Below are positions 17,434-26,641 of a stretch of 64,000 bases of DNA, piece by piece. Under the pieces are notes generated by a model. That model was not told the DNA's origin and searched no databases. It saw only the letters and a list, made by a program, of their open reading frames with translations. Positions within the stretch are counted from its first letter, which is position 1, and each line of letters begins with the position of its first letter. The stretch comes from an uncultured Caldilineaceae bacterium (GTDB lineage: Bacteria > Chloroflexota > Anaerolineae > Caldilineales > Caldilineaceae), in NCBI GenBank assembly GCA_958295915.1, contig OY282381.1, forward strand, positions 3,184,722 through 3,248,721, given 5' to 3'. The position numbers were made by a program, and so were the translations under genes.

Positions 17434-18424
17434 CATAACGGATGCGGGGATCGATGCTCCCGTAGGTCAGATCTGTGATGAGGTTGCTCAGGACAATGGT
17501 TAAAGCGGAGACCAGGACCATACCCATGATCAGAGGGTAGTCCCGAGTCTTGACGCCATCCAGGTAAAGAATGCCCATTCCTGGCCAGTTGAAGATGGTT
17601 TCGATGATGAGAGCGCCGCCGAAGAGGCTGGGGAGACGCAGACCTATGATGGTGATCACAGGCAGCAAGGCGTTGCGCAGAATATGGCGAAATGTCACCA
17701 CTTTCTCGTTCAGCCCTTTGCTCCGGGCGACCGTAATATAGTCCAGCCGCACCACCTCCAGCACGCTCGAGCGCGTATAACGCATGATGCCGGCCGTCGT
17801 TTCCAGACCCAACACGGTCGCAGGCAACGCCAGATAGCGAAGACGGTCCAGCATCGTCCCCCACAAACCGAAATCTTTGCCAATTGTGGAATAACCGCTG
17901 GTCGGCAGCCAACCCAATTTCAGGGAAAACAGATAGATCGCGCCAATCGCGGCAAAGAAGCCCGGAATGGAGATACCGATGAAAGTCAGAAAGGTAAGCG
18001 CATAGTCGGGTGGCGTGTACTGTTTCAACGCCGAAAAGATGCCCAGGGGAATGCCAAGCGCAATGGAAATCAGCATGGCCGCGGCCATGAGACGCAGCGT
18101 AGCGGGCAGACGCTTGCTGATCTCTTCAGAGACCGGGATGCCGCTGCGGATGCGTACACCCAGATCTCCTTGAAAGAGACCAGCCATCCATTGGGCATAA
18201 AGAATGGGCGGAGGTTTGTCCAGCCCATACTTCTTGCGCAGCGCCTCGGCGTTGGAGCCTTCATCGCCTCCAACGCCCGTCTCTGGATTCATAAGGATCA
18301 TCGCCGCCACAGCATCACCCGGGGCCAGTTCGGTAAACGTGAAGGTAATGACCGTAATACCGAACAGAACAGGCAGCATCTGCACAATGCGGCGAAGGAT
18401 ATATCGATTCATTGGCGCATTCAC
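17429..18424 (-). CDS. ABC transporter permease, DppB/OppB type
   Basis: 331 aa. MNRYILRRIVQMLPVLFGITVITF is the classic N-terminus, and the ATG at 18412 is an alternative start. GVRIRSGIPVSEEISKRLPATL and the EAA-like loop YITVARSKGLNEKVVTFRHILRNALLP support the family. The C-terminus DPRIRYE is typical. It lies between R3 repeats on both sides. Confidence 0.92.
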   Translation of the reverse strand: MNAPMNRYILRRIVQMLPVLFGITVITFTFTELAPGDAVAAMILMNPETGVGGDEGSNAEALRKKYGLDKPPPILYAQWMAGLFQGDLGVRIRSGIPVSEEISKRLPATLRLMAAAMLISIALGIPLGIFSALKQYTPPDYALTFLTFIGISIPGFFAAIGAIYLFSLKLGWLPTSGYSTIGKDFGLWGTMLDRLRYLALPATVLGLETTAGIMRYTRSSVLEVVRLDYITVARSKGLNEKVVTFRHILRNALLPVITIIGLRLPSLFGGALIIETIFNWPGMGILYLDGVKTRDYPLIMGMVLVSALTIVLSNLITDLTYGSIDPRIRYE

Positions 18425-18488
18425 TGCAGTGGCTAGTGGTCAGTGCCGATCACTGACCACACTAGCCACCGATCATTGCAGTTCTCAC
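18424..18488. repeat. R3 repeat at the binding-protein stop codon
   Basis: On the minus strand the stop TGA of the binding-protein gene is followed immediately by GAACTGCAATG, and GTGGCTAGTGTGGTCAGTG follows. It runs up to the DppB-type start. Confidence 0.7.
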
Positions 18489-20221
18489 TCTCCAGCCAGA
18501 TACCAGTTCGCCGGGTAACGCTCGGCAAAGGGTTCGTCCAACTGGCGATAGATGTTGTTGCATACGTCCGCGCTGAAAGCCGAGAAACGTGTCGGCCAGA
18601 ACACGGGGATCTCGCCCGCCTCTGCCGTGATGATCTCTGTAGCCTTATACAGCATCTCCTGACGTTTTGCCGGATCGGGTTCAGACATGGCCGCTTCGGT
18701 CAGCTGATCAAACTCTTCGTTGCAGTAATGGCCTACGTTGCGTCCAGCCGGCCAGCTGCGATCACAGCCCAGAGAGAGCCGCAACTGATCCGGATTGAAC
18801 CAGCCACAGCAACCATAGGACATATCGAAATCATCGTTGTCATAGACGCGGGCCACCCAGGCAGGGCCATCCAGGTAGACGAGGTTCACCTTTATGCCGA
18901 CATCGTTCCAATACTGCTGCATGGCGGCGTGGATGCGCTTGTTCTGATCATCCTGGTAGTAGGTGACGAAATCCACCTCCTGTTCGGTATCCCAGCCGGC
19001 CTCTTCCAACAGCGCCCGCGCGCCATCCGGATCGTAATCGTAGGTCGTGATATCGGGGCTGACGAATTCGGGGTTGGTGAGCCTGAGATGGAGAACCTCA
19101 GCCAGCTCTCCGTAATAGGCCTCAGCCATCGCTTCCCGATCGAGCGCATGCAGCAGTGCCTGCCGTACGCGCGCGTCCTGCCAAAGCGGCTTGTTCTGGT
19201 TGGCCCACACCGTCATGCCGCCCCCAAGTCGCCCGCCAAGCATGACAATATCGGGATTATCGCGATAGCGCTCATACTCCACTGCCGTCACCCGACCGGC
19301 CATATGAATCTCACCGTTCTCCAGCGCGGCAAAGGCCGTCGCGCCCCGCAGACCAAGTCGGAAGATGATGCGGTCAAGATAGGGCCGGCCAGCGTAGTAA
19401 TCCTCGTTCGCGTCCAGAATATAGAACTGATCAGGCTCGAAATCACCCATCTTGAACGGACCAGAGCCGACCGGATTTCTGACTGCATAGTCCGAACTGC
19501 CCAGATCCGCGAAGGGGATGCCTTCCAACAGATGTTTCGGCCAGATGTTGAAGGCAGCCATATTGCTGAGAACGCTGCCGCGCGGCCTCGCCAGTGTGAG
19601 CTCGACTGTATGGTCATCAAGCGCCTTGATGCCCACAATCTCATCCGCCTCGCCATTTTCAAAGGCTTCCGCACCGACCAACTGATCCAGCCCTGAGGTT
19701 CGACCGTGAGAAGCGCCTGTATCCGGGTGGAAATACATCTCCAGCGAATACTTGACATCCTCAGACGTCAGCGGCTCTCCATCGTGGAAGCGCACATCAT
19801 CGCGTAGGTGGAAGATGTAGGTGAGGCCGTCGTCGGAAATCTCCCAACTTGCGGCCAGATCGGAATGAATCGTGACGGCATCGGTGTCGCGGTCAACCAA
19901 CTGGTTCCAGATATAGTCATCATGCGCGGCAAAGATGAACCAGTTGCTGCCGCTCATCGCGCCGGCGCCGCCAGCCATGACCACCTCCCCACCATATTGG
20001 GGCGGCGACTCCGTGCAGATGTGCATATGTGTGCTATCTACGTCCGCAGGATCGTACCAAGGCTCGGTAGGCTCTGCCGCTGTCTCCTCGGCGCTCTCCT
20101 CTTGCATCTCTTCCGTCTCCATCTCGGCCGGTTCTGTCGCCGCCGGCGCCGCGCAGGCTGCCAGCAATACCAGCGCGAGCAGGGAGATGGCGAATCCAAC
20201 GGATCTCCTTGTAATCGACAT
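18485..20221 (-). CDS. ABC transporter substrate-binding lipoprotein, family 5 (peptide/oligosaccharide)
   Basis: About 578 aa from the ATG at 20221 (MSITRRSVGF; AAGGAG upstream). The lipobox LVLLAACAAP gives a lipoprotein. An Asp/Glu-rich linker follows, then the SBP_bac_5 body: WEISDDGLTYIFHLRDDVRFHDGEPLTSEDVKYSLE, NPVGSGPFKMGDFEPDQF, VRQALLHALDREAM. It is first in the SBP-DppB-DppC unit. Family members bind peptides, opines or sugars; the ligand is not deducible. Confidence 0.92.
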   Translation of the reverse strand: MSITRRSVGFAISLLALVLLAACAAPAATEPAEMETEEMQEESAEETAAEPTEPWYDPADVDSTHMHICTESPPQYGGEVVMAGGAGAMSGSNWFIFAAHDDYIWNQLVDRDTDAVTIHSDLAASWEISDDGLTYIFHLRDDVRFHDGEPLTSEDVKYSLEMYFHPDTGASHGRTSGLDQLVGAEAFENGEADEIVGIKALDDHTVELTLARPRGSVLSNMAAFNIWPKHLLEGIPFADLGSSDYAVRNPVGSGPFKMGDFEPDQFYILDANEDYYAGRPYLDRIIFRLGLRGATAFAALENGEIHMAGRVTAVEYERYRDNPDIVMLGGRLGGGMTVWANQNKPLWQDARVRQALLHALDREAMAEAYYGELAEVLHLRLTNPEFVSPDITTYDYDPDGARALLEEAGWDTEQEVDFVTYYQDDQNKRIHAAMQQYWNDVGIKVNLVYLDGPAWVARVYDNDDFDMSYGCCGWFNPDQLRLSLGCDRSWPAGRNVGHYCNEEFDQLTEAAMSEPDPAKRQEMLYKATEIITAEAGEIPVFWPTRFSAFSADVCNNIYRQLDEPFAERYPANWYLAGE

Positions 20222-20376
20222 TGCTCTCAAATCTCCTTGTGCTTGGGTGGATGAAACCAATTACGTTGTCAGTGAGGGCTTGTAACGGGCTTGCTCTCGC
20301 TGCCGATAGAGCCGGGCACTTGGCTTCGGGATTGGCGTAGCGGGGACGAATCCTGGCGGAGTGGACTCCGCCATGT

Positions 20377-20406
20377 GCGCCTCTTTCGAGCAGAGACGCA
20401 TTCAAC
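20377..20406 (+). repeat. R1 palindrome
   Basis: GCGCCTCT-TTCGAGC-AGAGACGC with tail ATTCAACA. It is intergenic, directly after the 20355 hairpin. Confidence 0.85.
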
Positions 20407-20516
20407 AATCCCCATGCAGTCATTGAGGCAGGCGCAAACCGATCGCAAAGCGGATCTACTCATCATCCGGGAGGAATCGATTGCGTAAGAAACGCGGCCT
20501 CTACAATTTGGACTAC

Positions 20517-20576
20517 AGATTATCGCGCCCTACAGTGGCGCACAATAGATTATCGCGCCCTACAATGGCGCACAAT
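20517..20576 (+). repeat. Two tandem 30-bp units
   Basis: AGATTATCGCGCCCTACAG/A followed by TGGCGCACAAT, repeated twice with one base changed. A recent local duplication in a non-coding gap. Confidence 0.8.
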
Positions 20577-20725
20577 ACAACCTTACCACAACCATTCAGG
20601 TTGCGTCAAATTCTGACCACTGATTTTCTTGATGTATATGATGAACAGGATACCATCATGGCAATCACGAAAATCATAGAACAGCTGGTACGCATAGAGT
20701 AGTCTCCTGACAGGTCAAAGAGGAG

Positions 20726-20756
20726 GTTGACTTGCGCCTCCGCTCGAAAGAGGCGC
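20726..20756 (-). repeat. R1 palindrome (reverse orientation)
   Basis: GTTGACTTGCGCCTCCGCTC followed by GAAAGAGGCGC; downstream of yifB. Confidence 0.8.
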
Positions 20757-20833
20757 TGTAGAAATCGTCCGGGCGCAGCGCGCGCCCTCCCGCCCGGATC
20801 CCCCAATACACATCGCGCGCTGAGACTCCGTTC

Positions 20834-22363
20834 CTACACAAGCATCCGCGGCCTGTACTGCAACGCCTCGGCCAGGTGCGGCATCTCGATATCCTCATCG
20901 CCGCTCAGGTCGGCGATGGTGCGGGCCAGCTTCAAGACGCGGTGATAGGCGCGGGCGCTCAGATCCATCTGACGCACCGCAGCCTGCATCAGTGTCTTGC
21001 CCGTCTCCTGCAACTGACAGTAGCGCTGCACCTCTGCCGGCCCCATATCCCCATTGACAACGATATGCGCTTTGTTCAGCTGCGCAAAACGGGCCTGCTG
21101 CCGCGCGCGCGCTTGCTCCACCCGACTGCGGAAAGCGGCAGACGATTCGCCTCCGTCCAGACCAGACAGCTTCTGGAAGGGCACGCGCGCCACATCCACA
21201 TGAATGTCGATGCGATCCAGCAGAGGGCCGCTGATGCGGCTCTGGTAGCGTTGCACCGTCATCAGAGTGCAAGTGCACTGCTTGCGTTCATCGCCGAAAT
21301 AACCGCATGGGCACGGGTTCATAGCCGCCACAAACATAAAATTGGCGGGGAAGGAGAGCGTGCCGGCGGCTCGACTGATGGTTACGACTTTGTCCTCCAA
21401 CGGCTGTCGCAGGCTTTCCAGATTTTTGGACCCGAACTCCGGCAGTTCGTCGAGAAAAAGGACACCCCGATGGGCCAGGCTGATCTCACCAGGACGGGGC
21501 ATCTGCCCACCCCCCACCATCCCCGCGTGGCTGATGGTGTGATGCGGGGCGCGAAAGGGACGGGCGCGCATAAGCGGGCCAACGCCGTTCAATGCTCCCG
21601 CTACAGAATAAATACGGGTGATTTCCAGGGATTCAGTCAAAGTCGCCGTCGGTAGAATCGAGGGCAAGGCGCGAGCCATCAGGGTCTTGCCGCTGCCCGG
21701 CGGACCCACCATCCGCGCATTGTGATTGCCGGCGCAGGCGATTTCCAAGGCCCGTTTGGCATGTTCCTGGCCGCGGATGTCCTGGAAATCGACCGGATAG
21801 ACGACCTCCTCATCGACATCGAACGCGGTCGCGTTCCGGTGACGAGGAATCTCCTCTTGTCCAGACAGATGGGCCACGATTTCCCTGAGGCACGCCACCG
21901 GATAGACCTCTATACCTTCGACCAGCGCAGCCTCCGATGCGTTGGGCTGAGGCACGAACAGACGCCGATAGCCAGCCTCGTGGGCCATCACCGCCATCGA
22001 CAGCATGCCGTTTACATGGCGCACAGAACCGTCCAGGCTCAGTTCGCCGACGACCAGCGCATCGTCCAGTTCAGCCAGCACCTGACGGGTCGCGGCCATG
22101 ATGCCCAAGGCGATGGGCAGATCGTAGGCCGGGCCTTCTTTACGCAGATCCGCCGGCGCCAGATTGATCGTCAAGCGGTGCTGGGGAAAGAAAAAGCCAC
22201 TGTTGGCGATAGCGGAACGCACCCGTTCGCCGCTCTCGCGCACGGCCGCATTGGGCAGACCCACAAGGGTCAGCCGCTCCAATCCACTGGCGATATCCAC
22301 TTCCACTTCGATTCGTTCGGCGTCCAGCCCGACAATCGCGCAACTCTGCACTTTAGCAAGCAT
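20834..22363 (-). CDS. YifB/ComM-family AAA+ ATPase (Mg-chelatase-like)
   Basis: 509 aa, normal family length. It has an N-terminal Lon-like (ChlI) domain (MLAKVQSCAIVGLDAERIEV), Walker A GPPGSGKTLMAR near residue 222, Walker B GVLFLDELPEF, a Cys pair region NPCPCGYFGDERKQCTC, and a C-terminal helical domain. GGAGGAGAAG precedes the ATG. Known role in relatives (ComM): a hexameric helicase promoting branch migration during natural transformation. An R1 repeat sits in its leader. Confidence 0.95.
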   Translation of the reverse strand: MLAKVQSCAIVGLDAERIEVEVDIASGLERLTLVGLPNAAVRESGERVRSAIANSGFFFPQHRLTINLAPADLRKEGPAYDLPIALGIMAATRQVLAELDDALVVGELSLDGSVRHVNGMLSMAVMAHEAGYRRLFVPQPNASEAALVEGIEVYPVACLREIVAHLSGQEEIPRHRNATAFDVDEEVVYPVDFQDIRGQEHAKRALEIACAGNHNARMVGPPGSGKTLMARALPSILPTATLTESLEITRIYSVAGALNGVGPLMRARPFRAPHHTISHAGMVGGGQMPRPGEISLAHRGVLFLDELPEFGSKNLESLRQPLEDKVVTISRAAGTLSFPANFMFVAAMNPCPCGYFGDERKQCTCTLMTVQRYQSRISGPLLDRIDIHVDVARVPFQKLSGLDGGESSAAFRSRVEQARARQQARFAQLNKAHIVVNGDMGPAEVQRYCQLQETGKTLMQAAVRQMDLSARAYHRVLKLARTIADLSGDEDIEMPHLAEALQYRPRMLV

Positions 22364-22400
22364 CTTCTCCTCCGTTGGCGTAGCCCTTGGAATTCTCCCC

Positions 22401-22430
22401 GCGCCGCTTCGAGCAGAGGCGCATTCATCA
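22401..22430 (+). repeat. R1 palindrome between yifB and the isomerase gene
   Basis: GCGCCGCTTCGAGCAGAGGC followed by GCATTCATCA; the left arm is degenerate. It ends exactly one base before the stop codon of the downstream-oriented isomerase gene. Confidence 0.75.
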
Positions 22431-23312
22431 TCACCTGGCCCCCTCTTTTCTCGCCCTTGCGAGGCTGGCCAGTTGCCAGGAACGTTCCAAGGAGTCGGCC
22501 GCGGCCCGCGCGGCGTCCGCGGCAGAGAGCGCCCGGATGCGCTGGCTGAACGGCTCCACCGTCACCGGGCCGTCGTAACCGATGGCATCCAGAGCCTGCA
22601 GAAAGCCGGCGATGTCGGTGATGCCGGATTCGCCGGGCAGTGTGCGCTCGTCGTCCAACTGCTCATCCACGCCCCGCCCAGCGATAGCATCGTTGACGTG
22701 GACATTCACCACCTGCTCGTTCGTCAGGGCGCGCACCGCGGACACATCCGTGTGGCTGGTATACAGATGAAAGAGGTCGACCAGCAGGCCAACATGGCCT
22801 GCGCCAAGATCTGCGCCCAGTTGCAGGGCCGCCTCCATTGTGTGGATGAAAGGATAGGTTTTGGAATCCCGCAAGGTCTTGGGTCCGACCCATTCCAGCC
22901 CAAAACGGATGCCGTGCGCCGCCAGAATCTCGGCAACCGGCCGCAGACGGCTCAGGTGAAATTCATAGTTCTCGTCGAAAGGGCGCTCGTCATCTCCCGG
23001 CGTAATGAAGGTCGATACGCGGTCCGCGCCCAGGGATCGGGCCAGCTCAGCCAAGGCCGGCAGCGTTTCCAACGCCTGTCGCCAGACGTTTTCCTCACCC
23101 CGATAATCGCTGGGCAATCCCCACACGCCGAACTGCAAGCCGGCGCGCGCCATCTCCTCGCCAATCGCCTCAGCGCCCCGCTGCGCCGCAATCCGCTGCA
23201 GCTCTGTGATCGACACATCGATGCCGCCAAAACCATAGCGCTGGGCGAGTTGCGCGACTTCACTGAAAGGTATGTCAATGCCCAGCGCTCTGGGACTTAA
23301 GTTAGGATACAT
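22431..23312 (-). CDS. Sugar phosphate isomerase/epimerase-like TIM-barrel protein
   Basis: About 293 aa. The ATG at 23312 has AGGAGGACGCC upstream. AP-endonuclease-2 / xylose-isomerase-like barrel motifs: FGLEWVGPKTLR, HVGLLVDLFHLYTS, VVNVHVNDA, LPGESGITDIAGFLQALDAIGYDGPVTVEPFS. The Glu/Asp/His set expected to bind a divalent metal is present. Likely a sugar or sugar-acid isomerase or epimerase; substrate unknown. The R1 palindrome begins right after its stop. Confidence 0.88.
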   Translation of the reverse strand: MYPNLSPRALGIDIPFSEVAQLAQRYGFGGIDVSITELQRIAAQRGAEAIGEEMARAGLQFGVWGLPSDYRGEENVWRQALETLPALAELARSLGADRVSTFITPGDDERPFDENYEFHLSRLRPVAEILAAHGIRFGLEWVGPKTLRDSKTYPFIHTMEAALQLGADLGAGHVGLLVDLFHLYTSHTDVSAVRALTNEQVVNVHVNDAIAGRGVDEQLDDERTLPGESGITDIAGFLQALDAIGYDGPVTVEPFSQRIRALSAADAARAAADSLERSWQLASLARARKEGAR

Positions 23313-23503
23313 GGCGTCCTCCTGAAAAAAGGTTGAATGCGCCGACCACCGATTCATCTGAATGTATGTGATTGCATATATATGATTGCCATGATGACTG
23401 CACGTTCATCATCTTTATCATATAAATCAAGTAAATCAAGGGTCCGAAAGAGGCGCGGGCCGGGGACGCGGACCCCACCATTGTGAGCCGCGCTCTATCA
23501 GGC
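23313..23503. other. Short gap with decayed repeats
   Basis: It contains AT-rich GATTGCATATATATGATTGCC-like sequence (23365-23435) and a half R1 (CCGAAAGAGGCGCG, 23444-23458). Nothing gene-like. Confidence 0.5.
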
Positions 23504-25039
23504 TTATCCATGGCGGCGACTACGCAACCCCTGGCTGGCAGTGATGCCCAAAAGGCCGACGAGAGCCACATACAGAAAAACCTGCTGGTAAGCTGCAATG
23601 GCTGGCAGGCCGCGTTCCAGGCCGCTTTGTAGTAGAACGCCAGCCAGCGCGGTGCCAATCGCGATGCCCACAAAGCGAATCATACTATACACACCCGCAG
23701 CCGTGCCCATCTCCTCCTCATCCGTTTCCGACATAGCCGCCTGGTGCAAGGCGGCGAGCATCGTGCCAACGCTCAGCCCGTGCAGAGCCAGCAGAGCGAT
23801 GATGACGCCAATATGGATTGTAGCCGGGATTTGGGAGAGGAGGAAGACGGCAAACACCTGCCCGCTCAAGCCGCAGAATACCGGCCAACGGCTGCCCCAG
23901 CGATCAGCGGCCAGGCCGCCGAAACGCACCATCACTGCCATCGCGCCAGGATTGATCGTCAGCATCAGGCCCAAATATGTAGGGCTGAAGTCGTGGATAT
24001 CGACAAGATACAGGGGGATCAGAAAGCCAGATCCGCCCATCACAAACATTCGCATCGCGGCGCACAGAGAGGCGAAACGAAAATTTCGATAGCTGAAAAG
24101 CCCCAGGAACACGAACGGATGCCGATGACGCTTCTCCCAGACAAGAAAGGCGCCAAACAACACCACCAGCGCGACCAACAGCCGCCAGTCCCGCAGGGGA
24201 TCCACACCAGTGATGGGACGGCTGGAGAGATAAAAGAGACCCACCGTCAGCATGCTCGACAGCAACAACACGCCGCCCCAATCAAAGCTCCGCCAGAATT
24301 TCGGCCGCACATTGCTCAGACCAGCGGGAACCCATTGCCGCACAGCCAACAAGCCCAGCAGCCCAATCAACACAGCCGGACCAAACGCCGCTCGCCACCC
24401 CCAGGCATCCACCATAAACCCAGCAAAGAAAGGGCCTATGGCGGCAGTCAACGGCCCGACAGACCCCCACGTGCCCAACGCTTTGCCCCGCTCTCCCTCC
24501 CGAAAGATCGTGGCGATGAAGGCCATAGCCAGGGGCATCATGCCGGCGATGCCGAACCCCTGCACCGCCCGCCCTACCATCAGCCAGGCCAGATTCGATG
24601 CGAACAGGGCCATCGCCGAACCAATAGAAAAAATAGCGATGCCCGCCAGAATGAGCCGCCGCCGGCCCACGCCATCGCCCAGGCGACCGTAAACAGGCAT
24701 TAAAATCATATACGGCAATGTAAATGCGCTGGATGTCCAAGCCACCACATCGGCGCTCATCGCAAAGGTGTCCCGCAGGATGGGCAGAGCTACGTGGCTC
24801 ATGGAAGAACTGAGAGGCATTATCATCGACGGAATCATCAGCGCGTACAGAGTCAGCCAGGCCTGCCGCGCTGGAATAACCCGCGCCTGGCGGGGAACCA
24901 ATTCCCCGCCAGATCCGTTTCTCTCTTGTATGCCAACCCGATGGGAGGTGTTAAGCGCCCCCCTGCTCGAAAGAGGCGCGGAAGGTTGAACGCGCCCCCG
25001 CTCGAAAGAGGCGCAGGGTGAAATGGACGAACTCTCCAT
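23504..25039 (-). CDS. MFS drug/multidrug exporter, DHA2 (EmrB-like) type
   Basis: 511 aa. It has the MFS motif A-type loop PVYGRLGDGVGRRRLI and motif C-like sequence AIGPFFAGFMVDAWGWR, with about 13-14 hydrophobic helices. The start at 25039 is supported by AAAGG 8 nt upstream. The first 45 residues are not MFS-like: ASFERGR and [10 protein letters not shown] come from two tandem R1 palindromes (24950-25014), and GGELVPRQ from a 22-bp hairpin (24889-24910). Without them the protein would begin near WLTLYALMIPSMIMPL, as in ordinary family members. Confidence 0.9.
   Translation of the reverse strand: MESSSISPCASFERGRVQPSAPLSSRGALNTSHRVGIQERNGSGGELVPRQARVIPARQAWLTLYALMIPSMIMPLSSSMSHVALPILRDTFAMSADVVAWTSSAFTLPYMILMPVYGRLGDGVGRRRLILAGIAIFSIGSAMALFASNLAWLMVGRAVQGFGIAGMMPLAMAFIATIFREGERGKALGTWGSVGPLTAAIGPFFAGFMVDAWGWRAAFGPAVLIGLLGLLAVRQWVPAGLSNVRPKFWRSFDWGGVLLLSSMLTVGLFYLSSRPITGVDPLRDWRLLVALVVLFGAFLVWEKRHRHPFVFLGLFSYRNFRFASLCAAMRMFVMGGSGFLIPLYLVDIHDFSPTYLGLMLTINPGAMAVMVRFGGLAADRWGSRWPVFCGLSGQVFAVFLLSQIPATIHIGVIIALLALHGLSVGTMLAALHQAAMSETDEEEMGTAAGVYSMIRFVGIAIGTALAGVLLQSGLERGLPAIAAYQQVFLYVALVGLLGITASQGLRSRRHG
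24889..24910. repeat. 22-bp perfect hairpin inside the MFS N-terminal coding region
   Basis: Arms GGCGGGGAA and TTCCCCGCC around CCAA. It resembles the GGCGGAGT-GG-ACTCCGCC hairpin at 20355, so these may be one family. Confidence 0.7.
24950..25014 (-). repeat. Two R1 palindromes in tandem inside the MFS gene
   Basis: Copies at 24950-24980 and 24985-25014, both in reverse orientation, separated by 4 bp. Both are read through in frame in the N-terminal extension. Confidence 0.85.
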
Positions 25040-25413
25040 GCAAAATACCTTTCAGCCACAGAGCCGCGGTCAGGTGAAGCGACCGAAATCTTTAGCGGTT
25101 TAGGCAACCCTACCTATCATACCCGCAGAGAGCGAAATTGCAATCTGGCAAAGCGCTGAAATCATTCTCATTCATTGACAAATTGGGAATGTCGTGACAA
25201 GATTCGGAGAGTACGAGCGCCTGTCTGTACATTCAATTACCAATCGGACAGCTCTCAATTCCTGATTCTTAATTCGTAATTCTAAATTTGTAATTCTAAA
25301 TTTGTAATTCTAAGCTGTATAATCGCCCGGTTGGACGTTTGGCGCACACGCGCATCGTCGTGTACCCTGATTTCTTTGATCTGCCTGCATCGGCAAAGGA
25401 TATTATTATCGTT
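25040..25413. other. Intergenic region with AT-rich TAATTC repeat
   Basis: No gene seen. 25264-25310 holds repeated TAATTCTAAATTTG units, a dispersed repeat also recognisable at 43006-43060. A TATAAT at 25318-25323 may be a -10 for the dehydrogenase, but no good -35 is visible. Confidence 0.5.
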
Positions 25414-26424
25414 ATGAATGCACTGATATACCGCGGCCCGTGGATGATGCCACTGGAGGAGATCGACGAACCGGCGCCAAGCGCCGATCAGGCGGTAGTG
25501 GCTGTGCAGGCCGTGGGCATTTGCGGCTCGGATGTTCACGGCTTCACCGGCAGCAGCGGACGCCGCACGCCAGGCATTGTGATGGGCCACGAGTTCGCTG
25601 GCGCGATCGTCAGCCTGGGCCCGGCTATGGACAGCTACGCAGTCGGCGATGAAGTGGTCGTAATGCCTCTCTATTCCGTGGCCGAGGGCGCAGACCCGTA
25701 TCCGCTCAACCGTTCCCCCCATCGTCGGCTGACGGGCATGAACGAGCACGGCGCGTACGCGCAGCGCGTCGCAGTGCGCGCGTCGCAACTCTTTCCCAAA
25801 CCCTCTGGCCTGAGCTGGCAGCGGGCCGCTCTGTGTGAACCGATGGCCGTCACCCTGCACGCTGCCCGCATTACGCCCATCGCCCCCATGCAAAAAGTAG
25901 CGGTCATCGGCGCCGGGCCGATCGGCCTTCTGACCATGCTGGCCGCCCGCTTGAAAGGCGCCGGCACAGTCATTGTCACCGACCGCTCCCCCCACCGGCT
26001 GGAACTGGCCGAGGAGTTGGGCGCAGATGTCGCCATCAATGTGGACGAGACCGACGCGGCAGCCGCCATTCAGAAGATGACCGACGGCGGTGTGGATGTG
26101 ACCTTCGAAGCCGTGGGCATTGCCCCTACCGCGCAGCAGTCTATCGACGCGACCCGCAACGGCGGCCACATCACCTGGATCGGCAACAATGCGCGTATGA
26201 TTGAAGTGGACATGCAGAGTATTGTCACCCGGGAGATGACCGTGCGCGGCTCCTATGGCTTCGACGAGACGGATTTCGCTGCAGCCATCGAACTACTGGC
26301 CTCCGGGCGCCTGAATGTGGATCCGCTGGTGGAAAAGATCGCGCCGTTGGAAGATGGGCCAGAGATTTTCCACAGCTTGGCCGCAGGGAAGAGCGATCTG
26401 GTGAAAATAATTTTGAAACCGTAG
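25414..26424 (+). CDS. Zinc-containing MDR dehydrogenase (sorbitol/threonine dehydrogenase-like)
   Basis: About 336 aa from the ATG at 25414 (MNALIYRGPW). Catalytic-zinc residues are in GICGSDVHGF (Cys) and MGHEFAGAIV (His-Glu). The NAD-binding motif is VIGAGPIGLLTMLAA. The structural-zinc four-Cys lobe is absent, replaced by LYSVAEGADPYPLNR. Likely oxidises a polyol or sugar. An open frame extends upstream to 25339 but has no ribosome site. Confidence 0.9.
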   Translation: MNALIYRGPWMMPLEEIDEPAPSADQAVVAVQAVGICGSDVHGFTGSSGRRTPGIVMGHEFAGAIVSLGPAMDSYAVGDEVVVMPLYSVAEGADPYPLNRSPHRRLTGMNEHGAYAQRVAVRASQLFPKPSGLSWQRAALCEPMAVTLHAARITPIAPMQKVAVIGAGPIGLLTMLAARLKGAGTVIVTDRSPHRLELAEELGADVAINVDETDAAAAIQKMTDGGVDVTFEAVGIAPTAQQSIDATRNGGHITWIGNNARMIEVDMQSIVTREMTVRGSYGFDETDFAAAIELLASGRLNVDPLVEKIAPLEDGPEIFHSLAAGKSDLVKIILKP

Positions 26425-26507
26425 AGCTATGAAAATCGCCTATCGATTCGATCGGCGAGGCCCTCGATGCCCCGACTTTGCCATGCCCATGCTCTTTCAA
26501 GTGATAT

Positions 26508-26582
26508 CTGACAGTTTCTGGTTTTTCGTTTCAAGTAACTGCAGTTCACTGACTACGGGAAACTGACAACTGAAAACCAGGA
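26508..26582. repeat. R3 repeat, isolated copy
   Basis: CAGTTTCTGGTTTTTCGTTTC, GTAACTGCAGTTCACTGAC and AACTGACAACTGAAAACCAG modules. It is the one clear copy not touching a stop codon. Confidence 0.7.
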
Positions 26583-26641
26583 TGACGCAATCACGCAATT
26601 GCGCGTTGGCGCTCCGGATTCAATGCTGCGGAGGATGAGAT

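Larger units (their letters stand above)
20222..20833. other. Intergenic region of 612 bp rich in repeats
   Basis: No credible gene. Contents: a hairpin GGCGGAGT-GG-ACTCCGCC near 20355-20373, an R1 copy (20377-20406), a 30-bp direct duplication (20517-20576, AGATTATCGCGCCCTAC...), an AT-rich stretch with ATCATGGCAATCACGAAAAT (20655 on), and a reverse R1 copy (20726-20756). Confidence 0.6.

Noticed and set aside
25318..25323. TATAAT as a promoter for the MDR dehydrogenase
   Set aside because: No -35 at a usable distance, and the surrounding AT-rich repeat makes chance matches likely.
25282..26169. 295-codon minus-strand frame opposite the MDR dehydrogenase
   Set aside because: Shadow frame; the plus strand has the Cys/His-Glu zinc motifs and NAD-binding motif.
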